A stretch of DNA of 33,089 nucleotides from JACRGC01 sp041305345 (GCA_041305345.1 JBFYLP010000007.1:1-33089); one strand, 5' to 3'; shown: positions 1-7,517, counted from the stretch's first letter. Made by a program: numbers and translations. The notes: generated by a model not told the origin, from the sequence alone.

Positions 1-1361
1 GGCGCTGGTTCGCCAGTAGCTGCTGTTGCCGCGGCAAATGAAGATGAGGTTATCGTGCTTGTTGAATAACGCACATCATAGCTTGTTGCCGTGCCGGTTG
101 AACCGTCGTCTCCAGGAGCAGCCCATTGCAGCGTAACTGTGCTGGAAGTGGAGGCAGTTGCTGCAAGGTTTAAAATGGCTGCTGGAGGCGCCGTATCGCT
201 GGAGCCCGTTGTTGAAATCGTTTCAAACATTACCACTCCTGGTTCGGCACTCCAGAAAACTGGGATATAATTGGCGGAAGGATTGACGAAAGCAGGCCCC
301 TGTGGATGCCGCACATCGTTGCTATCAAATGTAAGCTGAGTGGAAGGCCCCCAAGTCTTTGTGACCGAGTTCCATTTCCTGTAGAAAATGTTATTGACGT
401 ATGAGGACTGGGATTGGCCGATGATGTAAAATAAATACAAGTCATTGCCGTGCCTTGTGAGGGAAGGATGCCAAACAGCGGGAGTGATAGAAAGATGCTC
501 AACGAGCGTTTGCGTCCACGTGCCGGTCCCTCCATTGTAGGATTTCCAAGAATCATATAAATTGCCCCATCTGTCCGGATAAACGATGTGAACTTCCCCA
601 TTCACGTAATTCATCCCGTACTCTCGAAGGTAAATCTGCGAACCCCAGATGATCGTAGAATCTGGCTTTTCAACGAACGATGAGCCGTCCCAGATGAAAT
701 ATTTGTACCCCCAACCGACTGATGACGAACCCTCGCTGTACCAGATGATTACAGCAGGCTGCCCGTCTATGAGCATCGAACCGATGCGGACGTTGTCATA
801 TCCCGTATTTGATACCCATCCTTGCTGGGGGAAAGTGGCCCCCCCATCAGTAGAATGGAAATAGCGCACATTGCCGGTCGCATCGGTGGAAGTGCGCGCA
901 AACACCCAAATGGATGTAGGGCTTTGGGCAAGTACGTTGTTCCTTGTTGCCACGCCCGAAGGCAGGTATGAGGAAGTAAGATGCATTTCGGGCCCAAGGT
1001 CGGACGTGGAAGTGCCGGGGAAGTTGGCTTTCCTAAAATAGGCCGCACCCGTATCGAGGTCCGTGACATAGATATTGCCCGCGGCATCGCCGTCAACAGA
1101 ACCGTGGTAGTCGAGCCAACTCTTTACCGTTATAGGCGCGCTCCAAGTTGCGCCCCCATCCGTGGTCCTGATGAAATTCGATGAAGAACGCTGGTAAGCG
1201 AGCCATACCGCGTTGGGATCAGTTGCGGACATGAAAGACTTGTAGCGCGGCATCCCAAGGAGGCAGTTGGAGCTTGCGCAGGTAGCGATCTCGCGGGGCG
1301 CTGCGTGGATTTCGATGAATAGGAACAATAGAATAATTGCCATATTGAAATATTTTCCCAT
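1..1361 (-). CDS. Secreted BNR-repeat / fibronectin III protein, 3' end missing
   Basis: The reading frame is open from an ATG at 1361 to the window edge, about 453 codons, with no stop. The N-terminus is a signal peptide (MGKYFNMAIILLFLFIEIHA). The body resembles sialidase-like beta-propellers: Asp-box motifs TTDGGATW (about residue 66) and STDGGATF (about residue 155), and many Trp/Tyr-rich strands. From about residue 390 an Fn3 domain begins (DTAPPAAILNLAA, then LQWAAPGDDG) and is cut by the window edge. A GTGAT just upstream may be the ribosome binding site, and a TATA-like GTTTAAATA lies near 1400-1410. Probably an extracellular surface protein binding or processing glycans; the catalytic residues of a true sialidase were not identified. 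The Fn3 segment closely resembles repeats in the gene at the right edge, on the same strand. Confidence 0.8.
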   Translation of the reverse strand, partial: MGKYFNMAIILLFLFIEIHAAPREIATCASSNCLLGMPRYKSFMSATDPNAVWLAYQRSSSNFIRTTDGGATWSAPITVKSWLDYHGSVDGDAAGNIYVTDLDTGAAYFRKANFPGTSTSDLGPEMHLTSSYLPSGVATRNNVLAQSPTSIWVFARTSTDATGNVRYFHSTDGGATFPQQGWVSNTGYDNVRIGSMLIDGQPAVIIWYSEGSSSVGWGYKYFIWDGSSFVEKPDSTIIWGSQIYLREYGMNYVNGEVHIVYPDRWGNLYDSWKSYNGGTGTWTQTLVEHLSITPAVWHPSLTRHGNDLYLFYIIGQSQSSYVNNIFYRKWNSVTKTWGPSTQLTFDSNDVRHPQGPAFVNPSANYIPVFWSAEPGVVMFETISTTGSSDTAPPAAILNLAATASTSSTVTLQWAAPGDDGSTGTATSYDVRYSTSTITSSSFAAATAATGEPA

Positions 1362-1459
1362 CACAATCACGCCCGAAAGCCCGAATTTAAGACGGTTTTC
1401 CCGTATTTAAACCATTCGAATAGGGAAAAAAATAATTTGAATGAAGGTACGGCCCCGCC

Positions 1460-3193
1460 TTACTTGAGGTCCTTGAAAAGCAGCTGCTTTTCCTCTGGCT
1501 TTCCGCGCTCAAGCCCGATAAGGTCGAGGAACCGCCAAATCAGCACGAAGAAGATGAAGATGATGATGATTCTGGAAAGTGCCGCGGGCACCTCAAAGAC
1601 CGATAGGAGGAAGGGCGAGGCGATGAACATCAACAAGACGAGGATTAGCTTTGTGAAATCGCTTGCGATGTGCGTTGCAGTGTATTCTTGGCGATGCCTC
1701 GACAGGAGCGATAATCGCACCAAATTGTATTCAATGAGGACATATTTCAGCAGCTTGTAGGAAATGAAGGAGATGACCGCGATTGCAATGAACGCAAGGA
1801 TACCAAATGCATTTACCGATAGCCCGAGCAGTTTCACGTCGTAATTGGAAAGGAGGTACCAGCCCGCGAAGATGATTCCTAGGAATATACCGATAATGCC
1901 TATGTGGTCGACGATGGATGAACTCGCCTTCCCCAATGCATACCGGAACCTTCCTGGCGCCTCGAACGCATCCATTATCTCTTTCATGTAAGAAGCGAAC
2001 TTGCGGGCCCTCCGTTTGAGGCTGAAGGGCACGATCGCGGATGAGAACGTGTGGACGATCTCGTACCTTCCCACAAGCAACGATGTTGCGAGGGATGAAA
2101 TGAACACGACAACCGATGTGATTCCAACAAGGTCGAGGGAGCCAACAGAGCCATTCGCCTCGCGGGCAATTAGGAGGGAGAATTCCCCAACTGAGAGCAT
2201 CGCAAGCCCCGAAAAGACGGCTGACTTCGATGAAAAGCCAAACAAGTAAGCCGAAATCGACATTCCAGCGAATTTGAAGATAAGGTTTGCGGCCGCCACA
2301 AGCACGATTATCTGCCAGAACTGGCCAAGCGTGTTCAGGTCGATTAGCATCCCAATCGACATGAAAAACAAGGAGGAGAACACAAGCGCAAACGGGGAAA
2401 TCGCGTTTTCAAGCTCCTCACCCTTGGGAAGGGAGGCAACAAGGCTCCCGGCAAGGAAGGCGCCGATTGATGGCGATAGGCTGAATGATTCCGCAAGGAA
2501 GCTAAGGCCGACACCGAGGCTGAGCGCAGTTAGCACCATCGTCTCCCCAGCCTGGTATTTTACGAGCCAGTCGAAAACAATGCGCAGGAGCCTTAAAAGT
2601 ATGAAATATACCAAGGAGAGAAGCGCAAGCGCGAACACAATAGAAAAAAGCAGGTTCATTGCAACGGACTTGCCCGCATTCAAACCGGAGAATACGGTCA
2701 ATGCGAAAATCGCGAAAAGGTCCTCGACAATCAACGCCGCGACGAGGATGGGCACCTCCTTGCGGTTTATCATCTCCTTTTGCTCAAGCACCCGGACAAC
2801 GAGCGCAGTCGAGGTGATGGAAAGTATCGTCGCCAAATACAGGGGCATCATTGGCCCGAATTCAGCCAGCGGGCCTATTAGCGTGGCAAACCAGAAGGAG
2901 AGCAGGAAAACGATCCCGAGCTTGAAGAAGGCAATGAGGAAAACGCGCACGCCAAGCTTGGAAAGCTTCGATATGTTGAACTCGATACCTATTGTGAAAA
3001 GCAGCAGCACCGCGCCGATGTTTGAAAACGTGTCGACAATTGCGCTCTCCTGCACCCAACCGAGGTAATTAGGGCCGATTATCGCCCCGATTGCAAGGAG
3101 GCCAATCACGGCCGGCTGCTTGAAACGGATCGCAAGCGCGCCGGCAATTGCCGCAAACAAAATCAATATTCCAAGATCTGAAAAAAGTGTCAT
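1460..3193 (-). CDS. Kef/NapA-type monovalent cation:proton antiporter (CPA2)
   Basis: An integral membrane protein of about 577 residues with roughly a dozen hydrophobic segments. The order is typical of CPA2 exchangers: GLLAIGAIIGPNYLGW near the N-terminus and GAFLAGSLVASLP in the middle. The family exchanges Na+ or K+ for H+. No C-terminal TrkA-N domain follows; instead two or three further membrane segments and a short charged tail are present. An upstream ATG at 3223 would add ten residues, but a TATA-like TTTAAA lies only 1-12 bases before it; the ATG at 3193 is 30-35 bases from that box and gives the usual hydrophobic start, so it is preferred. Transcribed away from the phosphatase gene. 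Which cation is carried cannot be told. Confidence 0.88.
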   Translation of the reverse strand: MTLFSDLGILILFAAIAGALAIRFKQPAVIGLLAIGAIIGPNYLGWVQESAIVDTFSNIGAVLLLFTIGIEFNISKLSKLGVRVFLIAFFKLGIVFLLSFWFATLIGPLAEFGPMMPLYLATILSITSTALVVRVLEQKEMINRKEVPILVAALIVEDLFAIFALTVFSGLNAGKSVAMNLLFSIVFALALLSLVYFILLRLLRIVFDWLVKYQAGETMVLTALSLGVGLSFLAESFSLSPSIGAFLAGSLVASLPKGEELENAISPFALVFSSLFFMSIGMLIDLNTLGQFWQIIVLVAAANLIFKFAGMSISAYLFGFSSKSAVFSGLAMLSVGEFSLLIAREANGSVGSLDLVGITSVVVFISSLATSLLVGRYEIVHTFSSAIVPFSLKRRARKFASYMKEIMDAFEAPGRFRYALGKASSSIVDHIGIIGIFLGIIFAGWYLLSNYDVKLLGLSVNAFGILAFIAIAVISFISYKLLKYVLIEYNLVRLSLLSRHRQEYTATHIASDFTKLILVLLMFIASPFLLSVFEVPAALSRIIIIFIFFVLIWRFLDLIGLERGKPEEKQLLFKDLK

Positions 3194-3222
3194 CTCGCTC
3201 TCTTCATTTGGGTCCGTCATCA

Positions 3223-3236
3223 TATTTTAAATTTGC
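3223..3236 (-). promoter_or_regulatory. TATA-like box of the antiporter gene
   Basis: On the minus strand the sequence CAAATTTAAAATATG contains TTTAAA. Archaeal transcription usually starts about 25 bases downstream, here near 3203, between the two candidate ATGs. This is the reason the ATG at 3193 is preferred as the translation start. Confidence 0.5.
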
Positions 3237-3303
3237 GTTTGGCCTCCCGGCAGGAAATCGGTTAATAAAGAGCCGCAGCCCTAAAAATAATTGGGAGTAA
3301 TCC

Positions 3304-4068
3304 ATGATGTCAAAGGAGCTAAGGGTCGCAATCTCGTGCGTGAGGGCGGCCAAACGCATATCATTTTCGCATTTCGGCAGGCGGATTGCGTGCGAACTGA
3401 AGGAGGACGATACGCCGGTGACGCAAATCGATAGGCTTTGCGAGAAGGCGATGATGGATCGTATAACCGATGCATTCCCCGAAGACTCCATACTTTCGGA
3501 GGAAAGCGCCGAGAGAAAGGGGGATCCGCTAAGGAGATGGGTCATCGACCCCATAGACGGCACCAAGGCGTTCATCCACGGACTCCCCACATACGGGCAT
3601 ATGGCTGCATTCGAGGAGAATGGCGAAATAATCGCAGGCGCTATAAGCGTGCCCGCAATGGGGCGGGTGCTTTATGCGGAAAAGGGGAAGGGCGCTTATT
3701 GCAACGGAAAAAGGGCGAGGGTTTCGGGCGAGGCGATGCTTAGAAGGTCTTCCATCCTGCACGGAAGGGGCAAGGGATTCCTTGAGAAGGGATACCTAAA
3801 AAAGCTGCGAAAGCTCCTCGATGCGGTATATCACTCGTGGGGTTTTAGCGACCCCCTCGCGTTTTACCTGATAGCAACCGGAAGGGTTGAGGCGCTTGTC
3901 GAGACTTTCCCGCATCCTTGGGACGTGGCAGCACCGAAAATCATCATCGAGGAGGCCGGCGGAAGGTTTTCAGACCTTTCAGGCAGGCAAACGTTACATT
4001 CAAATACCATAGCAATATTCAGTAATGGGCGAATCCACAACGACCTGATTTCGATACTTAGAAAATGA
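3304..4068 (+). CDS. Inositol monophosphatase family phosphatase
   Basis: A 254-residue member of the Mg2+-dependent, Li+-sensitive phosphatase family. Metal-binding motifs are all present: SILSEES (about residues 62-68), the signature DPIDGTKAF (about 82-90), and the C-terminal WDVAAPKIIIEEAGG (about 207-221). Archaeal relatives hydrolyse inositol-1-phosphate or fructose-1,6-bisphosphate; the sequence after the signature (IHGLPTYG) also recalls histidinol-phosphatases of the HisN type, so the substrate is open. A TATA-like CCTAAAAATA lies about 20 bases upstream, suggesting a nearly leaderless transcript; ATG codons at 3304 and 3307 are both possible. The gene is divergent from the antiporter and is followed 9 bases later by a PspC gene, so the three genes probably form one operon. 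Confidence 0.9.
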   Translation: MMSKELRVAISCVRAAKRISFSHFGRRIACELKEDDTPVTQIDRLCEKAMMDRITDAFPEDSILSEESAERKGDPLRRWVIDPIDGTKAFIHGLPTYGHMAAFEENGEIIAGAISVPAMGRVLYAEKGKGAYCNGKRARVSGEAMLRRSSILHGRGKGFLEKGYLKKLRKLLDAVYHSWGFSDPLAFYLIATGRVEALVETFPHPWDVAAPKIIIEEAGGRFSDLSGRQTLHSNTIAIFSNGRIHNDLISILRK

Positions 4069-4077
4069 GTTGATTTT

Positions 4078-4338
4078 ATGAAAGCACACACGAAAAAACC
4101 CGGTAGGGGCGAAGGCAAATTGCGGCCAGGGGGATTGTTTAGGGATGGCAAAAACAAGCTCCTTGGAGGCGTGGTTTCCGGAATTGGCAAATACCTTGGG
4201 ATTGAGCCTGCGGCGATCCGGATCGCATTCCTGGCATTTGTTTTCCTGATTGGATTGATCGACGGCTTTAGGGGGATTTTCCTCCTTTTCCTAATCTATA
4301 TTCTTGCGTGGCTTTTCATTCCTTCAAGCAACGAATAG
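4078..4338 (+). CDS. PspC-domain membrane protein (first of a pair)
   Basis: An 86-residue protein with a basic, Lys/Gly-rich N-terminal tail of about 20 residues and then a PspC domain: LFRDGKNKLLGGVVSGIGKY followed by a long hydrophobic stretch. PspC domains are short membrane modules first described in the phage shock response; in archaea their role is unproven and is probably linked to membrane stress. This copy has an extra segment (GLIDGFRG) between its hydrophobic halves that the second copy lacks. It starts 9 bases after the phosphatase and ends 11 bases before the next gene, consistent with an operon. Confidence 0.82.
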   Translation: MKAHTKKPGRGEGKLRPGGLFRDGKNKLLGGVVSGIGKYLGIEPAAIRIAFLAFVFLIGLIDGFRGIFLLFLIYILAWLFIPSSNE

Positions 4339-4349
4339 GTGGTAAAAAA

Positions 4350-4559
4350 ATGGCAGAAATAAGGAGGCTTTACCGATCCAGAAGGGATAGGATTTTGGGC
4401 GGAGTATGCGCGGGCATGGGCGATTACTTCGGGATCGATCCGGTGCTCGTGAGGCTGCTATTTGTCCTGCTGACGTTTGCAGGTGGGGCGGGCATTGTCC
4501 TTTACCTGGTGGCCTGGCTGATCACGCCGGAAGAGCCGCTTCCAAAAAGGAGGGGTTGA
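4350..4559 (+). CDS. PspC-domain membrane protein (second of a pair)
   Basis: A 69-residue protein consisting almost only of a PspC domain: RLYRSRRDRILGGVCAGMGD, then GIDPVLVRLLF and a hydrophobic helix ending WLITPEEP. The ATG at 4350 is chosen because AGGTGGT lies 7 bases upstream and because the domain begins at once; a longer frame from 4308 would overlap the previous gene and adds no domain. It is a diverged tandem paralogue of the preceding gene. The stop codon directly abuts the repeat at 4560. Confidence 0.85.
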   Translation: MAEIRRLYRSRRDRILGGVCAGMGDYFGIDPVLVRLLFVLLTFAGGAGIVLYLVAWLITPEEPLPKRRG

Positions 4560-4597
4560 CACCCTTCCTTGATAAAAAAAGCCCCCGGCGAGGATTG
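4560..4597. repeat. 38-bp direct repeat, copy 1 (duplicated tRNA-Thr 3' end)
   Basis: Positions 4560-4597 and 4644-4681 are identical over 38 bp, with a period of 84 bp. Each copy holds, on the minus strand, the last 17 bases of tRNA-Thr (from the T-loop CAATC through the acceptor stem CGGGGGC) plus the 21 bases after it, including a run of seven T residues. Copy 1 is detached from any tRNA body. Duplication of a tRNA 3' end is what site-specific integration produces, but here the copies enclose only 46 bp, so a small insertion or tandem duplication is the simpler reading. Confidence 0.9.
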
Positions 4598-4660
4598 ACA
4601 CGACACCCCCAGGGAAACTACGTTTCCCTCCGCGTGTCGCCGCCACCCTTCCTTGATAAA
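4598..4660 (+). repeat. Family A hairpin element beside tRNA-Thr
   Basis: On the plus strand the segment has outer arms CGACAC and GTGTCG, an inner perfect stem AGGGAAAC / GTTTCCCT with a 3-base loop, and then a tail GTGTCGCCGCCACCCTTC ending in TTGATAAA. The same order (GACAC arm, purine-pyrimidine hairpin, CGTGTCG arm, C-rich tail ending in TAAT or GATAA) occurs in the T-loop introns of tRNA-Arg(CCU) and tRNA-Ser(GCU). Here it lies outside the mature tRNA and in the opposite orientation to it. Read as a stray copy of the same sequence family; the inner hairpin bases themselves differ between copies. Confidence 0.6.
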
Positions 4661-4681
4661 AAAAGCCCCCGGCGAGGATTG
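4644..4681. repeat. 38-bp direct repeat, copy 2 (inside and after tRNA-Thr)
   Basis: Identical to 4560-4597. This copy includes the genuine 3' end of tRNA-Thr on the minus strand and the T-run downstream of it. Confidence 0.9.
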
Positions 4682-4735
4682 CACTCGCGACCTTTCGCTT
4701 ACGAGGCGAACGCTCTACTACTGAGCTACGGAGGC
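4664..4735 (-). tRNA. tRNA-Thr (anticodon CGU)
   Basis: An intact cloverleaf on the minus strand: acceptor GCCTCCG / CGGGGGC (one G-U pair), D-stem GCTC / GAGC, anticodon stem TTCGC / GCGAA with loop CTCGTAA, and T-stem GCGAG / CTCGC. The anticodon is CGU (threonine) and the discriminator base is U73, as usual for archaeal tRNA-Thr. CCA is not encoded and a run of T follows. Two tertiary positions are odd: the D-loop reads AGTAGTA, with A where G18 is expected, and the T-loop reads TGCAATC, with G at position 55 instead of U. No intron. A TATA-like TTTAAAAAA lies about 25-35 bases upstream. Confidence 0.88.
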
Positions 4736-4912
4736 AGTTGATAAATTAGGGTGCGCAATTTTTTAAAGAGGGGGTGACGATCCTGTAAAAGTTCAGGGAT
4801 CTTCCTAAAAGTGTTGCCCCGCTGCGACCTTGCTACGAAAGCCGAATGCAGGCATTTTTTACTCAGCCGCAATGTTAATAATATTCTGTTCCGGTATTCT
4901 TAAGGTGTTTTG

Positions 4913-5470
4913 ATGCCACACAAATGCATTCGCTGCGGGCTGCTCTACGGCTCGGGCTCGGAGGAGCTGCTTAAGGGCTGCAGCTGCGGCTCGAGGATTT
5001 TCATGTTCATCAAGCAAGAGCAGGTAACACTGAAGGAGCAGATGGAAATCCTTGAGCGCGAAAGCAAGAGCATGGTTGTGGAAAACCAGGTGCAGCTTGA
5101 TGAAATCGCCCAAATCGCGCCAATTTCCATTGAGCGGGCTCCCGATCCTGTTAAGATTGACCTTGGCGAAATGTCTAGGCCGCTGGAAATACCCGATGTG
5201 AATAAAATTGCGGAAAACATACGGAATGAAAATGAAAGGCAGGCGGCAATCGATGAGGCAAATGGGCTTGCAGGCACAAAAACTTTTCCCGGAAGGCCGC
5301 CCGCTGAGAAGCCGGTAGAAAACATCACGATTTTGGAGAAGGGGAGGTACGTGCTCGACCTGAACTCGCTTATGCATGGTAGCCCGATGGTCATCAAGTC
5401 GGAACACGGCGTTTTCTACATCAGGATACCCACATCGGCGGAGAAGCACAAGAAAAAGGGAAGGAAGTAA
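4913..5470 (+). CDS. OapC/ArvC-type zinc-ribbon protein
   Basis: A 185-residue soluble protein. The N-terminus is a zinc ribbon with two Cys pairs (PHKCIRCGLLYG and LKGCSCGSRIF, residues about 2-32), the pattern of the archaeal OapC/ArvC family. A charged helical middle region follows, then a conserved C-terminal part (KGRYVLDLNSLM, then GVFYIRIP) and a Lys-rich tail that could touch nucleic acid. The ATG at 4913 is chosen because the ribbon begins immediately and TTAATAATA lies about 30 bases upstream. The stop abuts the start of the BofA-like gene, so the two are co-transcribed. The molecular role of the family is not established. Confidence 0.85.
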   Translation: MPHKCIRCGLLYGSGSEELLKGCSCGSRIFMFIKQEQVTLKEQMEILERESKSMVVENQVQLDEIAQIAPISIERAPDPVKIDLGEMSRPLEIPDVNKIAENIRNENERQAAIDEANGLAGTKTFPGRPPAEKPVENITILEKGRYVLDLNSLMHGSPMVIKSEHGVFYIRIPTSAEKHKKKGRK

Positions 5471-5758
5471 ATGGCAATAACGGTCACAAGCGCAACGGGC
5501 CTCACGGTATTGCAGATGGGGACAACAGAAATGATCGTAATTGCCGTAGTGCTCGTAATATTGGCAATTGCGGTAATGTGGATCTTGAAGAAATTGATCA
5601 TCAATTCGGTGCTGGGCGTGATAGCGCTCGTAGTGTTGAACGCATTGGGAGTGCAGGTACCCATCACGATTGTTTCCTTCCTGATCGTCGCAGTCCTTGG
5701 CTTATTCGGTGTTGCGCTGCTGGTAATACTGAATTTGGCGGGAGTAAGGGTTCCATAG
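5471..5758 (+). CDS. BofA-like membrane protein
   Basis: A 95-residue protein with two or three hydrophobic segments. The C-terminal half (NSVLGVIALVVLNALG, then ITIVSFLIVAVLGLFG) matches the pro-sigma-K processing inhibitor BofA family, named for a Bacillus sporulation protein that restrains a membrane metalloprotease. Archaeal members cannot act on sigma-K, so the function here is unknown; a role in restraining a membrane protease is only analogy. It begins on the base after the OapC-type stop codon, which implies translational coupling. Confidence 0.82.
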   Translation: MAITVTSATGLTVLQMGTTEMIVIAVVLVILAIAVMWILKKLIINSVLGVIALVVLNALGVQVPITIVSFLIVAVLGLFGVALLVILNLAGVRVP

Positions 5759-5845
5759 CACCATTGGAGTATTTTTATATCTGAACTTTCTACTTTTAGG
5801 AAGGGTTAAGCACCGCAAGGAAAAGATAGCGGAAATTATTCGCTA

Positions 5846-6000
5846 GGGTCCGTAGCTCAGCCTGGATAGAGCGTCTGCCTCCTAAGTAGAAGGTCGAGGG
5901 TTCGAATGGACACCTACGGGGGAAGCATCCCCCACTCGTGTCGCCTCTCCCCCTCTTAATAAAGTGGGTTTGGCATCAACCGAAAATCCCTCCGGATCCG
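5846..6000 (+). tRNA. tRNA-Arg (anticodon CCU) with a T-loop intron
   Basis: Exon 1 (5846-5906) gives acceptor GGGTCCG, D-arm GCTC / GAGC, anticodon arm TCTGC-CTCCTAA-GTAGA, variable loop, T-stem GAGGG and TTCGAA of the T-loop. Exon 2 (5987-6000) gives T60, T-stem CCCTC, acceptor CGGATCC and G73. The joined molecule is a canonical 75-nt tRNA with loop TTCGAAT. Without removing the 80-nt insert no 3' half can be found: nothing directly after 5907 pairs with the acceptor. CCA is not encoded. Confidence 0.88.
5907..5986 (+). other. tRNA-Arg(CCU) intron at position 59/60 (family A)
   Basis: Eighty nucleotides. The junction forms most of a bulge-helix-bulge: outer helix GAGGG / CCCTC (the T-stem itself), 4-bp central helix TTCG (5901-5904) / CGAA (5981-5984), and symmetrical bulges AAT (5905-5907) and AAT (5985-5987). 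Cutting after the second base of each bulge restores TTCGAAT exactly. The inner helix beyond the first bulge is weak, so this is a relaxed form of the motif. The intron holds the family A hairpin: GACAC arm, GGGGG / CCCCC stem, CGTGTCG arm and a pyrimidine-rich tail ending in TTAATAAAG. Confidence 0.82.
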
Positions 6001-6119
6001 TTAACTGGCTTTTTCCCTTAAGAAAAGAAAAAGAAGGGTTGCAAGAAAAAAACCCCTACGGAAAAATAAGAAGATGCAAAAAAGCAGTATTGCAAAACAA
6101 AAAAAATAGGGTTTTTTGA

Positions 6120-6671
6120 ATGGATGATTTCCTCATCAGGAAGATGAAAGAGCTGCTCGAATCCTCGAGGGCCAGGGACATCGCTAAACTGAAGGATCTC
6201 GGTGGCGATTTCGCCGAAAAGGCATACCTGAGGCACGAGCAGAGGATGGTGAACCTCATCGTGATCAGCTATGCGATGGCAAAATTCCTCGAGAAGCATT
6301 ACGTCACTAGCTCGAAGGAATGGGGAAGCTACTACGATTGGTACCTTGAGCAGATTGGAAAGGCAATTGGCCTGATTTCGGAAGGGGCGATTGAGGAATT
6401 CTTCTCGGTAATTGACTCAATCGTGCTTGAAACGGAGAAACTGAGCGAGAAATCAAGCAAGTTCCAGTCGAGCGTCGTATCGAAGGCCAGGATCAAGGCT
6501 GCCACGCAGGTATATGCGCACGGCGCCTCACTTTCAACTGCTGCGGATTTCGCCAAGGTGAACAAGACTGAGCTTTCAAGCTACATAAACGTCACAAAGC
6601 TTCCGGAAAAGTACGGAACGTTGAGCGTCAAGCAAAGGCTCAAAATGGCTGAGGAGATTTTCGGCGTTTAA
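6120..6671 (+). CDS. Conserved-looking helical protein, function unknown
   Basis: A 183-residue soluble, mostly helical protein that I do not recognise. The N-terminal half is rich in charged helices. The last 60 residues (ARIKAATQVYAHGASLSTAA, then ADFAKVNKTELSSYINVTKL) look like a helix-turn-helix of the kind used by small archaeal DNA-binding proteins. It lies 14 bases before uppP on the same strand, so co-transcription is likely. The upstream 119 bases are A-rich and hold a CCCTT / AAGGG hairpin near 6014-6036. Confidence 0.7.
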   Translation: MDDFLIRKMKELLESSRARDIAKLKDLGGDFAEKAYLRHEQRMVNLIVISYAMAKFLEKHYVTSSKEWGSYYDWYLEQIGKAIGLISEGAIEEFFSVIDSIVLETEKLSEKSSKFQSSVVSKARIKAATQVYAHGASLSTAADFAKVNKTELSSYINVTKLPEKYGTLSVKQRLKMAEEIFGV

Positions 6672-6685
6672 TCGAGTGACAACCA

Positions 6686-7471
6686 ATGGGCTTGGACTTA
6701 CTTTCGGCAATTCTCCTTGCAATAATCCAGGGAATCACCGAATGGCTTCCAATCTCAAGCTCCGGCCACCTCGTATTGGCACAGATGCTCTTTGGGTTAA
6801 AGGTGCCAATTCTTTTCGATATAATGCTTCACCTAGGAACCCTGCTAGCCGCCCTTTTTTATTTCCGGGACGACATACGAAGAATGGCCTTCGCGTTCTT
6901 TTCATTCAATTCCAAATCCGAGGATTCAAAGCTCGTTTGGCTAATACTGCTTGCCGGGATTCCAACTGCGGCAATAGGCTTTGCATTCAAGGATTTCTTC
7001 GAATCCCAATTCTCGAGCGGCCTTGGAATCGGGATTGCGATGGCGATCACGGGAACGTTTCTTTTCATATGCGAAGGAACCCCCGGATCAAAGCGCATCG
7101 GGGCAAAATCGGCGTTCGTCATTGGAGTGGCCCAGGGCCTGGCGGTGATGCCTGGCATTTCCAGGAGCGGATCCACGATCGGTGCGGGGTTGCTGATGGG
7201 AGTTGAAAGGGAGAAAGCGCTAAGGTTTTCCTTCATTCTTGGGATTCCAGCAATCCTTGGCGCTGCGCTATTCGAATGGGATGGCGCGGAAATTTCCGGA
7301 ATACCTCTCGAAACCTCATTGATTGCCATTGCGATATCGGCAATCGTCGGGTACCTATCAATCGGCTTCATGATGGATTTCGTGAAGAGGAGGGGATTGA
7401 AGCCTTTTTCATATTATTGCTTCCTGATTGGAATGGCAGCGATTGCCGCATCCCTGGCAGGCGCCCTCTAA
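6686..7471 (+). CDS. uppP: Undecaprenyl-diphosphatase (UppP/BacA family)
   Basis: A polytopic membrane enzyme of 261 residues. Both signature motifs are present: GITEWLPISSSGH (about residues 16-28) and MPGISRSGSTIGAG (about 155-168), which carry the catalytic Glu, Ser, His and Arg of the family. In bacteria it dephosphorylates undecaprenyl diphosphate to recycle the lipid carrier of cell-wall sugars; in an archaeon the likely substrate is a dolichyl-type polyprenyl diphosphate for glycoprotein or surface glycan synthesis. Length is typical. It starts 14 bases after the preceding gene. Confidence 0.92.
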   Translation: MGLDLLSAILLAIIQGITEWLPISSSGHLVLAQMLFGLKVPILFDIMLHLGTLLAALFYFRDDIRRMAFAFFSFNSKSEDSKLVWLILLAGIPTAAIGFAFKDFFESQFSSGLGIGIAMAITGTFLFICEGTPGSKRIGAKSAFVIGVAQGLAVMPGISRSGSTIGAGLLMGVEREKALRFSFILGIPAILGAALFEWDGAEISGIPLETSLIAIAISAIVGYLSIGFMMDFVKRRGLKPFSYYCFLIGMAAIAASLAGAL

Positions 7472-7517
7472 CCTCAAGAAAACGGTTTTAAATTCGTGAC
7501 GGGTTGATGATGTACAT

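Noticed and set aside
230..1184. Several open frames on both strands in the first 1.2 kb
   Set aside because: They are out of frame with the continuous secreted-protein frame read from 1361 to the edge, which has a signal peptide and domain motifs.
2274..3068. A 264-codon plus-strand frame inside the antiporter
   Set aside because: It mirrors the membrane-protein gene; its Ser/Ala/Thr-rich, repetitive composition is typical of antisense shadows.
4560..4735. Integrated mobile element bounded by att sites at tRNA-Thr
   Set aside because: Only 46 bp lie between the duplicated ends and no integrase is present in the window; kept as a repeat, not as an element.
5921..5934. GGGGGAAGCATCCCCC hairpin as a terminator after a truncated tRNA-Arg
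   Set aside because: The missing 3' half of the tRNA is found intact at 5987-6000 and pairs fully, so the hairpin is inside an intron.
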